Source: CAZICM01 sp964537685 (GTDB lineage: Bacteria; Myxococcota_A; Polyangia; Polyangiales; Polyangiaceae). From it: a stretch of 34,214 bases of DNA. Numbering within the stretch: the stretch's first letter is position 1; each line of letters opens with the position of its first letter. Of the stretch, positions 8,563 through 17,547 are shown piece by piece. The notes below the pieces were generated by a model, which saw only the letters and a list, made by a program, of their open reading frames with translations, was not told the DNA's origin and made no database searches. Where the stretch lies: positions 1 to 34,214 of the forward strand of contig CAZICM010000085.1 in assembly GCA_964537685.1 (NCBI GenBank), given 5' to 3'. Position numbers and translations under genes: made by a program.

Positions 8563-9900
8563 GTGCACACCCTCCGCCGAGAGATTTTTCTATCCCGGGG
8601 CTTCTGGGTCATCTTTGGCCTCGCCCTCACCGGCTTTGTCCTCCATGGGCTAAGCGCCGTCATCACGCCTATTTTAATGGCATTTCTCATCGCCTACGTG
8701 CTCGACCCCCTGGTCGATCGCCTCGAACGCCTGCGCATCCCCCGCGCCCTCTCCATCGTCATCGTCCTTGTCCTGCTCACCGGCGCATCAATTTTGTTGT
8801 TTACGATGGTCATTCCATCGATTGTGCGCGATATTGTGGCCTTTGCGCGCGAGCTTCCCCGCCACACCAAAGAACTCATTGAACGCGCCGAACCTTTGCT
8901 AACCCGCTACAACATTCCCGTGCCTCATTCCTTATCGGAGGCCGCCGATGCCCTGGAAGGGCGCACCGAAGAAATTGCCTCCAAAGTGCTCGCGCCACTG
9001 GGAAGCCTGCTTTCCCGGCTGATTGGAAGCACCGTTTCGATGCTGGGCGCCGCGGCCGCCGCGCTTTTGGTACCCATCATGGCCTTTTACCTTCTCTACG
9101 ATTTTGATGAAATTATCGATGGTATTCACGATTTGGTACCGGTAAAATGGCAAAAGCCCGTGGGCCAAGTCGCGAAGGAAATCGATTTTGTATTGGGCCA
9201 ATTCATGCGGGGCCAAATCACCGTAATGGCGATTTTGGCCGTACTCTATGGAGGTGCCTACGCGGCGCTGGGCGTGCGCCTCGCCATTCCGATCGGAATT
9301 ATCGCCGGCATTTTAAATTTTATTCCCTATGTGGGCAGCGCCTTCGCCTTGGTGGCTGGAATTCTGATGTCCCTGCTTGGAGGATGGCATCCCTATCAAT
9401 TGCTTGGCGTCGTCATTTGTTATGCCGTTGTGCAATCGCTGGAAGGTTTTGTGATTACGCCCAAAATCGTCGGAAAGACAGTGGGCCTCAGCGATATTTG
9501 GGTGTTGATCGCGCTCTTTGTGAGCGGCGAAATTTTTGGTTTTTTGGGGGTATTGCTCGCGGTTCCCGCGGCAGCCATTTTAAAAATCTTTATCGTGCGG
9601 GGCCTGCGCTATTACCGGTCAACCCCATTTTATTTAGAATCAGAACCCGAACCCGGCTCTTGGATCGCGGGTTTTTTGGCATCCGAAGACAGCAGCGTAC
9701 AAAACCCGCCTCCAGCCGAAACACCTCCTAAAGAATCGGAAACCTCTTCAGAAGAATCCATATCAACCAGCGATGAAGCCACACCGGCCCCAACTCCCGA
9801 AGAATCAAAACCTCAAGAAATCCAGCCCGCCCAAACAGAAATTAAGAACCCTGAAGAATCCAATAAACATCCCATCGATACCGAAAACAAAGCATCATAG
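8563..9900 (+). CDS. AI-2E family transporter (PerM/YhhT-like permease)
   Basis: From GTG 8563 the product is 445 residues with the usual layout of the family: two N-terminal membrane spans (WVIFGLALTGFVLHGL; ITPILMAFLIAYVLDPLVDR), a third in SIVIVLVLLTGASILLF, a long amphipathic extracytoplasmic region (~100-190), then further spans including AAAAALLVPIMAFYLLYDFDE, the signature ILNFIPYVGSAFALVAG and GFLGVLLAVPAAAILK. The in-frame extension back to 8389 would run into the divergent dgt gene and has no conserved sequence, so GTG is preferred. Known members export small molecules or ions (AI-2 export, Na+/H+ antiport); the substrate cannot be read here. The last ~85 residues are a disordered Pro/Glu/Ser-rich tail, unusual in length. 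The stop is 9 bp before lhr, suggesting co-transcription. Confidence 0.88.
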   Translation: MHTLRREIFLSRGFWVIFGLALTGFVLHGLSAVITPILMAFLIAYVLDPLVDRLERLRIPRALSIVIVLVLLTGASILLFTMVIPSIVRDIVAFARELPRHTKELIERAEPLLTRYNIPVPHSLSEAADALEGRTEEIASKVLAPLGSLLSRLIGSTVSMLGAAAAALLVPIMAFYLLYDFDEIIDGIHDLVPVKWQKPVGQVAKEIDFVLGQFMRGQITVMAILAVLYGGAYAALGVRLAIPIGIIAGILNFIPYVGSAFALVAGILMSLLGGWHPYQLLGVVICYAVVQSLEGFVITPKIVGKTVGLSDIWVLIALFVSGEIFGFLGVLLAVPAAAILKIFIVRGLRYYRSTPFYLESEPEPGSWIAGFLASEDSSVQNPPPAETPPKESETSSEESISTSDEATPAPTPEESKPQEIQPAQTEIKNPEESNKHPIDTENKAS

Positions 9901-9909
9901 ACACATTCA

Positions 9910-12900
9910 ATGGATAAGTTCCACCCCTGCGTCCAAGAATGGTTCCGCCACACCCTTGGAACGCCCACCCACGCCCAAACCCTTGCCTGGCCGGCTATTT
10001 TCGAAGGAAAACACACGCTGCTTCTCTCGCCCACAGGCACCGGAAAAACCTTGGCCGCCTTTCTGGTGGCCTTAAATCGCCTGATGTTTCAATTGCCGGT
10101 TCAAAAACCCCAAACCCGCGTGCTTTATATCTCTCCGCTCAAAGCCCTCGGCGCCGATATCGAACGCAATTTACAGACGCCCATCGCTGGCATTTCCACT
10201 TATGCTCAACAGCATGGGATTGATCACCAAATTCCAGCGATATTTGTGCGCTCTGGCGACACCAAAAGCGCCGACCGCGCCAAAATGACCCGACGCCCTC
10301 CCGATATTTTAATCACCACACCCGAATCTTTATTCTTAATGCTCACATCCCAGGCCCGGAGCGCCCTCTGCACCATCGACACGGTAATCATCGATGAAAT
10401 TCATTCGCTGCTCGCCACCAAACGAGGCGCTCATTTATCCCTATCGCTTGAACGCCTGGAAATGCTTCGCGCGCAGGCGGGGCACCGGAATCCATTGCAA
10501 CGAATTGGCCTCTCCGCCACCCAAAAACCTCCCGAGGAAGCCGCCCGTTTTTTAGGAGGCTACGACCTAAAACCCCGCTCTCTGCCCGAACTTCGCCCGG
10601 TATGCATTCTCAATGCGGGCACCCGCAAACAATGGGAACTCTTGGTCCGCATGCCCAAGGGCGCCGCGCCTGTTCAACCCGCGCAGGCCGCCTCCGATTT
10701 AGATTTTTGGGCCAGATTCGTTCCGGAATTAAAAGAACTCGTCCTCGCTCACAAATCGACGATGATTTTCGTCAATTCAAGAAGATTGTCCGAACGCCTG
10801 GCCAGCGCACTCAACGACGAGGCTCAGGACGAGCTATGCCTCGCCCATCACGGCTCCATCGCCAAAGACGATAGGCGCATAATCGAAGAGCGCCTAAAGA
10901 GCGGGAATTTAAGGGCGATCGTCGCTACGTCATCGCTGGAGCTCGGCATCGATGTCGGCGCGGTCGATCTGGTTCTTCAAATTGAGGCCCCCTATTCCGT
11001 GGCCTCGGGACTTCAGCGCATCGGAAGGGCAGGCCATTCGGTTGGATCGGTTTCAAAAGGCATTGTATTGCCTAAATATAAAGGCGATTTATTGAATTGC
11101 GCCGCCGTCGTCCACAGAATGAGCGAAGGAGATGTCGAACCCACGCAATGCCTTTCCAATCCGATCGATGTGTTATCTCAGCAAATTGTGGCCATTGCAT
11201 CGATGGATCCGATCGATACGGAAGAATTGTATACGCTCACCCGGCGCAGCGCGTGTTTTTCGGAGCTACCGAGAAATAGCTTTGAAAGCGTGCTCGATAT
11301 GCTGTCGGGCAAATATCCATCGGATGCCTTTTCCGAACTTCGGCCCCGCATTACCTGGGATCGGCAATCGGAGCGTATCCGCGCGCGGGAAGGCGCCAAA
11401 GAAGTGGCCATTGCCAATGCCGGAACGATTCCCGATCGCGGGCTGTACGGCGTGTTTTTAGCGTCGGCGCATGGCGAAGCGGGGCGGCGGGTGGGCGAGC
11501 TCGACGAAGAAATGGTCTTTGAATCCAAGCCCGGCGAGGTGTTTTTGCTGGGCGCCTCGGCATGGCGCATCGAAGAGATTTCCTTCGATCGGGTCTTGGT
11601 AAGCCCAGCGCCCGGCGAGCCATTTAAAATGCCTTTTTGGAGGGGCGATAAACCCGGGCGTCCGGCGCCCCTGGGCCGGGCCATTGGTGAATTATGCCGG
11701 AATATCGCCGAAGCCCCGCTCGATCAGGCTCTCGCTTGGCTGATAAAAAAACATGGCCTCGATGAAAGCGCGGCGAAAACGCTTTGGACCTATGTGCACG
11801 AGGAATTGAATGCCGCAGGCGATGTTCCCAGCGACAAAACGATTGTATTTGAACGATATATGGATGAAATGGGAGCCTTATGCGTATGTATTATGGCGCC
11901 TTTTGGGGCAAAGGTATTTGCGCCCTGGCATTTGGCGGTCGCGGCGTTTTTTCAGCAAAAATTCGATAAACAAGCCGATTCGGTATGGTCCGACGATGGA
12001 ATGGTCTTTCGCCTGCCCGACGCCGACCGGCCCCCTCCCATCGAATGGTTTTTACCGAAATCGGCCGAGGTGATGGATGTGGTGACGGCGCATCTCGGCG
12101 AAAGCTCGCTCTTTGCGGCGCACTTCAGGGAATGCGCGGCGAGAGCTTTGCTTTTGCCCAGGCGCAGGCCGGGAAAGCGTTCTCCTCTGTGGGCGCAGCG
12201 AAGGCGCGCGGCCGATCTGTTGCGCGCGGCCAGCCGATTTCAATCCTTTCCTATTGTTCTTGAAACCTTTAGAGAATGCCTGCGCGATGTCTTTGATATG
12301 AACGCGCTCCGCGATATATTGTATCAGATTGAACAAAAACACATTCATATTCGAACGGTGGACTTGAAGAGAGCCTCGCCTTTCGCCTCGTCGCTGATGT
12401 TCTCTTATGTTGCGAATTTCCTGTACGAGACCGACGCGCCTGTGGCCGAGCGCAGAGCCGCCGCGCTGTCGATCGATATGAGCGAGCTTCGGGCGCTTCT
12501 GGGCGATACCGAAATGCGCGAGCTTCTCGATCCTGGCGTGATGATCGAATTGGAAGCTCATCTTCAGCGGCGCACCGAATCGCGAAAGGCTTATTCCGAG
12601 GATTCTCTTCACGATTTGCTGCTGGGACTCGGCGATCTTTCGCCTGCCGAAATTGGCGAGCGCGTGAAACCCGCCGAAAACGCGCAGTCTTTGATTCAAG
12701 CCCTGCTCGATCAGCGAAGGGCATTTCGATTTTCCCTTCCCCACAGCGGAACACCCGATCGGATTGCAGCCGTGGAAGACGCGGCGCGCCTCAGGGATGC
12801 GCTGGGCATTTCCATTTCGATCGAATTGCCCAAAGGCTTGGACCGGGCGCCCGAAGAACCTTTGCTCGATTTGGTGGGACGCTATGCCCGGACGCGCGGA

Positions 12901-14448
12901 CCTTTTACCGAACATGCGCTGGGCAAGCGTTTTGGGCTTGGTACGGCCGTCATTCATTCGGCGCTGCTTGCGCTCCGGGCGCGGGGCGAGGTGGTCGAGG
13001 GCGCTTTTTTGCCGGACGACACGCATACCCACGAAAAACAATGGGCCTCGCAGGAAGTCCTGAGGGTGCTCAAACAAAAGACGCTGAGCTTGCTACGCAA
13101 GCAGGCCGAAGCGGTCGAGCCTCGCGTATTTGCCCGATTTTTACTGGACTTTCAGGGCCTTGTCCGGCCCCGCAAAGGCAGCGATGCTCTGATGGATGTG
13201 CTGCATCAGCTTAAGGGTCTGCCTATCGCCATTTCGGTGCTTGAATCGGACATTTTACCGGCACGCCTAAAGAATTACCGGCCAAGCGATTTGGATTTAC
13301 TCTGTGCCACAGGTGAATGGGTTTGGTTAGGTATTGAAGCTATTGGTCAAAATGACGGACGTATTGCTTTTTTTCCGGCCGGAGAAGCCGAAATATTAAG
13401 CGCGGAACGAGCGCCGGCCCAAAGCCCGATGGCGGCAAAAGTCCGGGAGGCGCTGGCTTCGCGGGGAGCTTTATTTTTTTCCGATTTGCTTAGCATTACC
13501 AAAGGATTTGCTCCTGAAGTGCTTTCGGCGCTGTGGGAACTGGTGTGGGCGGGCGAAATCTCCAACGACACGCTCGCACCACTCCGGAGTCTGATCGCAC
13601 AGAGCGAAACACCTTCGCACCGGCGGGGATCGCGAGATCTGGGACGCGGTTCAAGGCCCGCGTGGATGGGAGGCATTGGAGCGAGGCAGCGGCGGGGCCC
13701 TCCTGGAAGCGAAGGCCGCTGGACGCTGATAAGCAGGCCGGAAGAAACGGCTCCCAAGGCCGGCGGCACGAAGAAAACGGCGGCGCTCGCGCTGATGCTG
13801 CTGGAGCGCCACGGCATTGTCTCGCGCGAGTCGCTGTCGATCGAGGATTTGGATGAGCAATGCCAAAAGACTGTGTTTCAAGTGCTTTCCATGATGGAGG
13901 AGGCGGGGCGGGCAAGGCGGGGATTTTTTGTTTCGGGGCTGCCGGCGATGCAGTTTGCGCTTCCAGGCGCGGAAGAAAGGCTGCGGGCGATGCGAAACGC
14001 TTCTCCAGCCAAGGAAGCGGTGGTGCTCGCGGCAACCGATCCGGCGAATCCCTATGGAGCGCTTTTGCCTTGGCCCGATCATCCTTCGGCCAGCCGTCCG
14101 ATGCGCGCGGCGGGCGCCTATGTGGTGCTTTGCGATGGAGAGCTCACCGCCTTTTTGGGGCGCACGAAAAAATCTCTTCTGTTCTTTCCGCGCGGCCCAC
14201 GCGGCGCGGCAGAAGAAGATCAAGCGCGCGAAACCCTATTTTTAAAGGCTATTTCCGCACTCGCCGCCAAGGTTGAACAGCGGAGTTTTGGCAACCTGCT
14301 CATCGAACACATCGACGGCGGAGACGCTTTGCATTCACCGCTCGCCCCGCTCTTGGTTTCGGCGGGCTTTACCAAGACCAGCCAAGGCTTGTTCAAGCGC
14401 CGGAGCGGAGCTCTCCCGCCCGCAGAAGATGAAGCCCAGGGCGAATAG
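9910..14448 (+). CDS. lhr: Lhr-type superfamily 2 ATP-dependent helicase (full length)
   Basis: The 1512-residue product matches the long bacterial Lhr architecture. The N-terminal RecA folds carry motif I PTGTGKT (41-47), motif II DEIH (162-165), motif III SAT (202-204), FVNSRRLSERLA, then SSLELGIDVGAVDLVLQ and GLQRIGRAGHSVG (motifs V and VI). The winged-helix and Lhr-core region follows (DEEMVFESKPGEVFLLGASAWRIEEI), and the ~600-residue Lhr C-terminal extension ends with ERLRAMR and LLIEHIDGGDALHSPLAPLL. Lhr translocates 3' to 5' on single-stranded DNA and unwinds RNA:DNA hybrids; it is linked to DNA repair, with a partner nuclease in some bacteria. It lies 9 bp downstream of the AI-2E permease. 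Base composition changes inside the gene: the first ~900 bp are C-rich on the coding strand and the remainder G-rich. Confidence 0.95.
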   Translation: MDKFHPCVQEWFRHTLGTPTHAQTLAWPAIFEGKHTLLLSPTGTGKTLAAFLVALNRLMFQLPVQKPQTRVLYISPLKALGADIERNLQTPIAGISTYAQQHGIDHQIPAIFVRSGDTKSADRAKMTRRPPDILITTPESLFLMLTSQARSALCTIDTVIIDEIHSLLATKRGAHLSLSLERLEMLRAQAGHRNPLQRIGLSATQKPPEEAARFLGGYDLKPRSLPELRPVCILNAGTRKQWELLVRMPKGAAPVQPAQAASDLDFWARFVPELKELVLAHKSTMIFVNSRRLSERLASALNDEAQDELCLAHHGSIAKDDRRIIEERLKSGNLRAIVATSSLELGIDVGAVDLVLQIEAPYSVASGLQRIGRAGHSVGSVSKGIVLPKYKGDLLNCAAVVHRMSEGDVEPTQCLSNPIDVLSQQIVAIASMDPIDTEELYTLTRRSACFSELPRNSFESVLDMLSGKYPSDAFSELRPRITWDRQSERIRAREGAKEVAIANAGTIPDRGLYGVFLASAHGEAGRRVGELDEEMVFESKPGEVFLLGASAWRIEEISFDRVLVSPAPGEPFKMPFWRGDKPGRPAPLGRAIGELCRNIAEAPLDQALAWLIKKHGLDESAAKTLWTYVHEELNAAGDVPSDKTIVFERYMDEMGALCVCIMAPFGAKVFAPWHLAVAAFFQQKFDKQADSVWSDDGMVFRLPDADRPPPIEWFLPKSAEVMDVVTAHLGESSLFAAHFRECAARALLLPRRRPGKRSPLWAQRRRAADLLRAASRFQSFPIVLETFRECLRDVFDMNALRDILYQIEQKHIHIRTVDLKRASPFASSLMFSYVANFLYETDAPVAERRAAALSIDMSELRALLGDTEMRELLDPGVMIELEAHLQRRTESRKAYSEDSLHDLLLGLGDLSPAEIGERVKPAENAQSLIQALLDQRRAFRFSLPHSGTPDRIAAVEDAARLRDALGISISIELPKGLDRAPEEPLLDLVGRYARTRGPFTEHALGKRFGLGTAVIHSALLALRARGEVVEGAFLPDDTHTHEKQWASQEVLRVLKQKTLSLLRKQAEAVEPRVFARFLLDFQGLVRPRKGSDALMDVLHQLKGLPIAISVLESDILPARLKNYRPSDLDLLCATGEWVWLGIEAIGQNDGRIAFFPAGEAEILSAERAPAQSPMAAKVREALASRGALFFSDLLSITKGFAPEVLSALWELVWAGEISNDTLAPLRSLIAQSETPSHRRGSRDLGRGSRPAWMGGIGARQRRGPPGSEGRWTLISRPEETAPKAGGTKKTAALALMLLERHGIVSRESLSIEDLDEQCQKTVFQVLSMMEEAGRARRGFFVSGLPAMQFALPGAEERLRAMRNASPAKEAVVLAATDPANPYGALLPWPDHPSASRPMRAAGAYVVLCDGELTAFLGRTKKSLLFFPRGPRGAAEEDQARETLFLKAISALAAKVEQRSFGNLLIEHIDGGDALHSPLAPLLVSAGFTKTSQGLFKRRSGALPPAEDEAQGE

Positions 14449-14557
14449 CGGATACGAAAAAGATCGCCGAAAAGAAGCCTTGCCCAATCACACAAAGGTA
14501 TAAGCTCGAGACGTCGTCACGGCGCGCAATTTTTCTAGATCCACGCGCGAGGATTTT
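14449..14557 (+). other. Intergenic region lhr / AAA ATPase
   Basis: The 109-bp gap has no hairpin-plus-T-tract terminator. A TATAAG element is present near 14500 but without a well-spaced -35. A GAGG ribosome-binding site at 14549-14552 sits 5 bases before the GTG start of the next gene. Confidence 0.4.
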
Positions 14558-15736
14558 GTGATCACCGAACTGCATATCGAAAACCTGAAGTGCCTCCGGG
14601 ATGTCACGCTCAGCTTCGCACCGTTCACCGTTCTGATCGGCGCGAATGACAGCGGCAAGAGCAGCATTCTCGATGCGATTCGGATCTTGGGCCGCACAGC
14701 CAGGCACACCATTCCGGCGGCCTTCGGCGTGCAGCCCAAGGAACAGGGCGCCGCCGATTCGCTCTTTTTCCGGGGCGATACCACGCAGCGCATTGTGCTT
14801 TCCGCGCGGGCAAAGAGCGAGATTCCCTTTTCATACAGGCTCGAGCTGTCGCGGACGCTCACGCCTCTCGAGGAGCAGTTTCAATCCGAATCGGGCCTCA
14901 GTATTTCGCTGAAGGAAGGCCGCGTTGAGATCGCCGATCAGGAAAATCGGATCGCGGAAGGCCCGCTGCACGCGGACACGAGCGCGCTGCATTCAGCGCT
15001 GCAAACAGCCGATCGGGAAGACCTGCGCGGGATGATCCAATCGCTGGCCAATAGCGAGCGCTACCACTTCGACACGCGCGATTTAAGAAAACCTTCGGCA
15101 CCCGAGCTCGCTCCAATGCTTTCGCCTTCGGGAGACAACCTGGCGGCGGTGCTCGACGATTTGCTCACAGGTCCAGATCGCGAAGCGGCGCGGGCATTAG
15201 AAAACTCGCTGTGCGAAGCCTTTCCGGCGCTTTCCGGCATTGCCCTGAAGACGCTCTCGCTTGAAGGAGGCCGTGTATTGCGGGGCATCGAGCTTCCTCT
15301 TGTGGGCTCTGGCAAGCGGGCATTTGGCGTGCCTTCGGCACATGCATCGGACGGCGCGCTGCTGATGACGGCATTTCTTGCGCTCGCGCATGGCAACACG
15401 CCGGATATTTTGCTCTTGGAAGAGCCTGCGGCTGGGCTTCATCCCAATACGATTCCGCGTTTGGTCGAGATCTTCAGGCTGATGAGCCGGGGCGAATTGG
15501 GCCAGGGACCGAGGCAGGTGATTGTGGCCACGCACAATCCGGTGTTTTTGAATTCGGTTTCGCCTTCGGAAGTGCGGCTTTTGCAGCGGGAACCCAAGCT
15601 TGGAACGAGAGCTTTGATGCTTTCGGAAATTCCCAATATCGAGCGGCTTTTGTTTGGCGTAGGCATCGGCGATATCTGGCAAAAGCTTGGCGAAGAAGGG
15701 TTTCTGCGTCAGTTCTCCACATCGCGCTCCCATTAG
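14558..15736 (+). CDS. RecF/OLD-like AAA family ATPase (AAA_21 type), no TOPRIM domain
   Basis: The 392-residue product starts at GTG with GAGG 5 bases upstream. It begins ITELHIENLKCLRD and FTVLIGANDSGKSSILDAIR (P-loop at ~28-36), typical of the SMC/RecF/OLD ABC-type ATPase class. An SDGALLMTAFLALAH signature lies at ~264-278, Walker B LLLEEP at 285-290 followed by AAGLHP, and an H-loop in VIVATHNPVFL with His326. There is no C-terminal TOPRIM or other nuclease domain, since the protein ends ~65 residues after the H-loop. Such stand-alone ATPases occur both in chromosomal DNA metabolism and in defence cassettes, where they pair with a nuclease; no such partner is adjacent. It follows lhr by 109 bp on the same strand, compatible with a DNA-repair role. 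The function is unproven. Confidence 0.85.
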   Translation: MITELHIENLKCLRDVTLSFAPFTVLIGANDSGKSSILDAIRILGRTARHTIPAAFGVQPKEQGAADSLFFRGDTTQRIVLSARAKSEIPFSYRLELSRTLTPLEEQFQSESGLSISLKEGRVEIADQENRIAEGPLHADTSALHSALQTADREDLRGMIQSLANSERYHFDTRDLRKPSAPELAPMLSPSGDNLAAVLDDLLTGPDREAARALENSLCEAFPALSGIALKTLSLEGGRVLRGIELPLVGSGKRAFGVPSAHASDGALLMTAFLALAHGNTPDILLLEEPAAGLHPNTIPRLVEIFRLMSRGELGQGPRQVIVATHNPVFLNSVSPSEVRLLQREPKLGTRALMLSEIPNIERLLFGVGIGDIWQKLGEEGFLRQFSTSRSH

Positions 15737-15768
15737 TTCGCTGTCTCTCCCGCCTGCCCCGCTTTCGA

Positions 15769-16728
15769 TTGTTTTATATTCTAAAAAAACATTATCGTAT
15801 TGCCTTTGGGCTTGCCCTTGCCCTTGTGCTGGTGGGTTGCCTTTGGCTTTGGTATAAGAAACCTAAATTTATCGGATTGATTTATCATTCAAATATTAAG
15901 CAATCCAAAGGCAATATTCATCATACGCCTGTATGGCCGGAGCGGGAAGCCCGCCTGGAAGCACCGGCTTGGGAAACAATACAAAAAAATTCTCTTCCAC
16001 TCTTATATCATAGACCGGGCAAGCGGCGCATTTATATCGATGCCGGGCATGGAGCTCCGGGCAATGTGGGCGCTCAATCTTGTTTTTGCGCGAATGAGCA
16101 GGATTTCACGCTCAGGGCCGCTCTCGGGCTCGCCGCCCGGCTGGAGAAAATAGATATCTTCGACATCAAATTGAGCCGCAAAAACGACCAATTGGTTAAT
16201 TATTCCGATAGAATTGAAGAAGCGAGCCAATGGAAGGCTCATGCGATCATCAGCCTGCATTCCGATGTGAGAGGCCGTATTTCGCGCTGGTCGCCTATCT
16301 TTGGGCTGGATTGCTCGATCAACCTGGATTCGCCTGGGTTTTCGGTCCTATGGTCGGACGAGGGAGACGCCGATCTTGTAGCGCGGCGGCTCGATTTATC
16401 GCGCAGGGTGGCCAAACAAATGAAGCGCGCGGGGTTTTTGGCTTATTTAGGTGAACAGTACACGGGGCTATACGAGATGGATCAAAGCGAGCCCGGTGTG
16501 TTTGTGGATAGGCATTTGCCCGGGCAGCGTATTTTTATGCTGCGAAAACCGGCAATCCCAGCCATTTTAATTGAAACGCATCATGCGCTCGATCCGCGCG
16601 AGGCTATTCGGTGGGAGGAGGGCGAAACCTGGGATGCCTTCGCGGGCGCTTTGGCTTCGGCTTTGATCGAGTTTTTTATCTATTCAATGAATGCGGATGC
16701 CGGAGTGCCGTCGGATGAATCGCCCTGA
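15769..16728 (+). CDS. N-acetylmuramoyl-L-alanine amidase (Amidase_3), membrane-anchored
   Basis: The 319-residue product has a positively charged N-terminus and one hydrophobic segment (~11-29, AFGLALALVLVGCLWLWY). The LVGC within it could be a lipobox, but hydrophobicity continues past the Cys, so a signal anchor is as likely. The catalytic domain has the zinc-ligand set of Amidase_3: His94 in IYIDAGHG, Glu110 in CANEQDFT, His164 in IISLHSD, and the catalytic Glu269 in AILIETHH. The enzyme should cleave the amide bond between MurNAc and the stem peptide of peptidoglycan in the periplasm. The start used is TTG with no clear Shine-Dalgarno; no ATG gives a complete signal sequence. It is 32 bp after the AAA ATPase and converges with the DUF309 gene. 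Confidence 0.88.
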   Translation: MFYILKKHYRIAFGLALALVLVGCLWLWYKKPKFIGLIYHSNIKQSKGNIHHTPVWPEREARLEAPAWETIQKNSLPLLYHRPGKRRIYIDAGHGAPGNVGAQSCFCANEQDFTLRAALGLAARLEKIDIFDIKLSRKNDQLVNYSDRIEEASQWKAHAIISLHSDVRGRISRWSPIFGLDCSINLDSPGFSVLWSDEGDADLVARRLDLSRRVAKQMKRAGFLAYLGEQYTGLYEMDQSEPGVFVDRHLPGQRIFMLRKPAIPAILIETHHALDPREAIRWEEGETWDAFAGALASALIEFFIYSMNADAGVPSDESP

Positions 16729-16734
16729 TGTTTT

Positions 16735-17547
16735 TTAATGATCCATCCGTTCGATTTTGGGAACCATTCCCGCGGGCGCTTCGATGATATTTTCGCTGAT
16801 CATGCGCTGAATGCTTTCCTTGGCCTTGCCGATATCGGCGATGAGTTTCCCCACAGAAATGCCACAAATACCATCGGGAGCTCCACCAATTCGGTCTTCG
16901 GCCATGCCCAGCATTTTTAATGCGCCGCCCGGGCTGTTCATTGAAAAGAGTTTATGCATGGCGCTCGCGAGGAAAATTAAGCCATGCAAAAAGGTGCGCA
17001 TTTGTCCTTCGGGTTCGTGGAGGCGCAGTTCTTCCCAGGCCGCGTGGGCTTCGTAAAAGCGGCCCGCCCGGTAGGCCACAAGGCCATTGCGCAGCGCTTG
17101 CGTGGGATCGGGAGGAATGGGTTTGGGCCGGCTTTGCCATGCAATGGAGTCGCCCGTGCGGAGCAGCGGCGGAATCATGCCGGGCGAAAATACGGTCTCG
17201 TTTCCGGGTCCCGCGGATAAAATTCTTTGGAATTGTTCGTGCGCTCGTTCAATTCCAATTCGAAGGGTTTTTATGTCAATTCCACCATAATTGTCGGGAA
17301 GGGGCTCGAGCTTTTGGAGGGCCCGGGAAAGCAGGCTGAGCGAACCCCGGGCGGCCACGTTGAATTGCATTTTGTGGACAGCGCTCGTGACTTGAATGAG
17401 CGCTTGAAGAAATCGCCGGTGCTCGTCGTTTTCTTCCTGGTGCCATAAATCTTCCCATATTTCATGGGCTTCGTAATGGTGGCCCGCGCGGTACGCTTCA
17501 ATTCCACGCTGAAATATAGCTTCTCGTTCGGCAATGGGATGAGTCAT
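16735..17547 (-). CDS. Tandem DUF309 domain protein
   Basis: The 270-residue product contains two copies of the DUF309 helical domain. The first (~10-75) reads AYRAGHHYEAHEIWEDLWHQ and RRFLQALIQVTSAVHKM; the second (~140-205) reads AYRAGRFYEAHAAWEELRLH and RTFLHGLIFLASAMHKL. DUF309 proteins are usually single-domain (~100-150 residues) and carry the conserved FYEAHExWExxW and FLQGLIxxAxAxxK motifs; their biochemical role is unknown. The ATG at 17547 overlaps the TGA of the upstream Cys-rich gene (ATGA), so the start is fixed by coupling; the longer open frame to 17568 is not needed. No signal peptide is present, so the protein is cytoplasmic although its coupled partner is exported. Confidence 0.85.
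   Translation of the reverse strand: MTHPIAEREAIFQRGIEAYRAGHHYEAHEIWEDLWHQEENDEHRRFLQALIQVTSAVHKMQFNVAARGSLSLLSRALQKLEPLPDNYGGIDIKTLRIGIERAHEQFQRILSAGPGNETVFSPGMIPPLLRTGDSIAWQSRPKPIPPDPTQALRNGLVAYRAGRFYEAHAAWEELRLHEPEGQMRTFLHGLIFLASAMHKLFSMNSPGGALKMLGMAEDRIGGAPDGICGISVGKLIADIGKAKESIQRMISENIIEAPAGMVPKIERMDH

Noticed and set aside
12052..13077. 341-codon minus-strand ORF
   Set aside because: It is antisense within lhr, whose helicase and C-terminal motifs run through this region.
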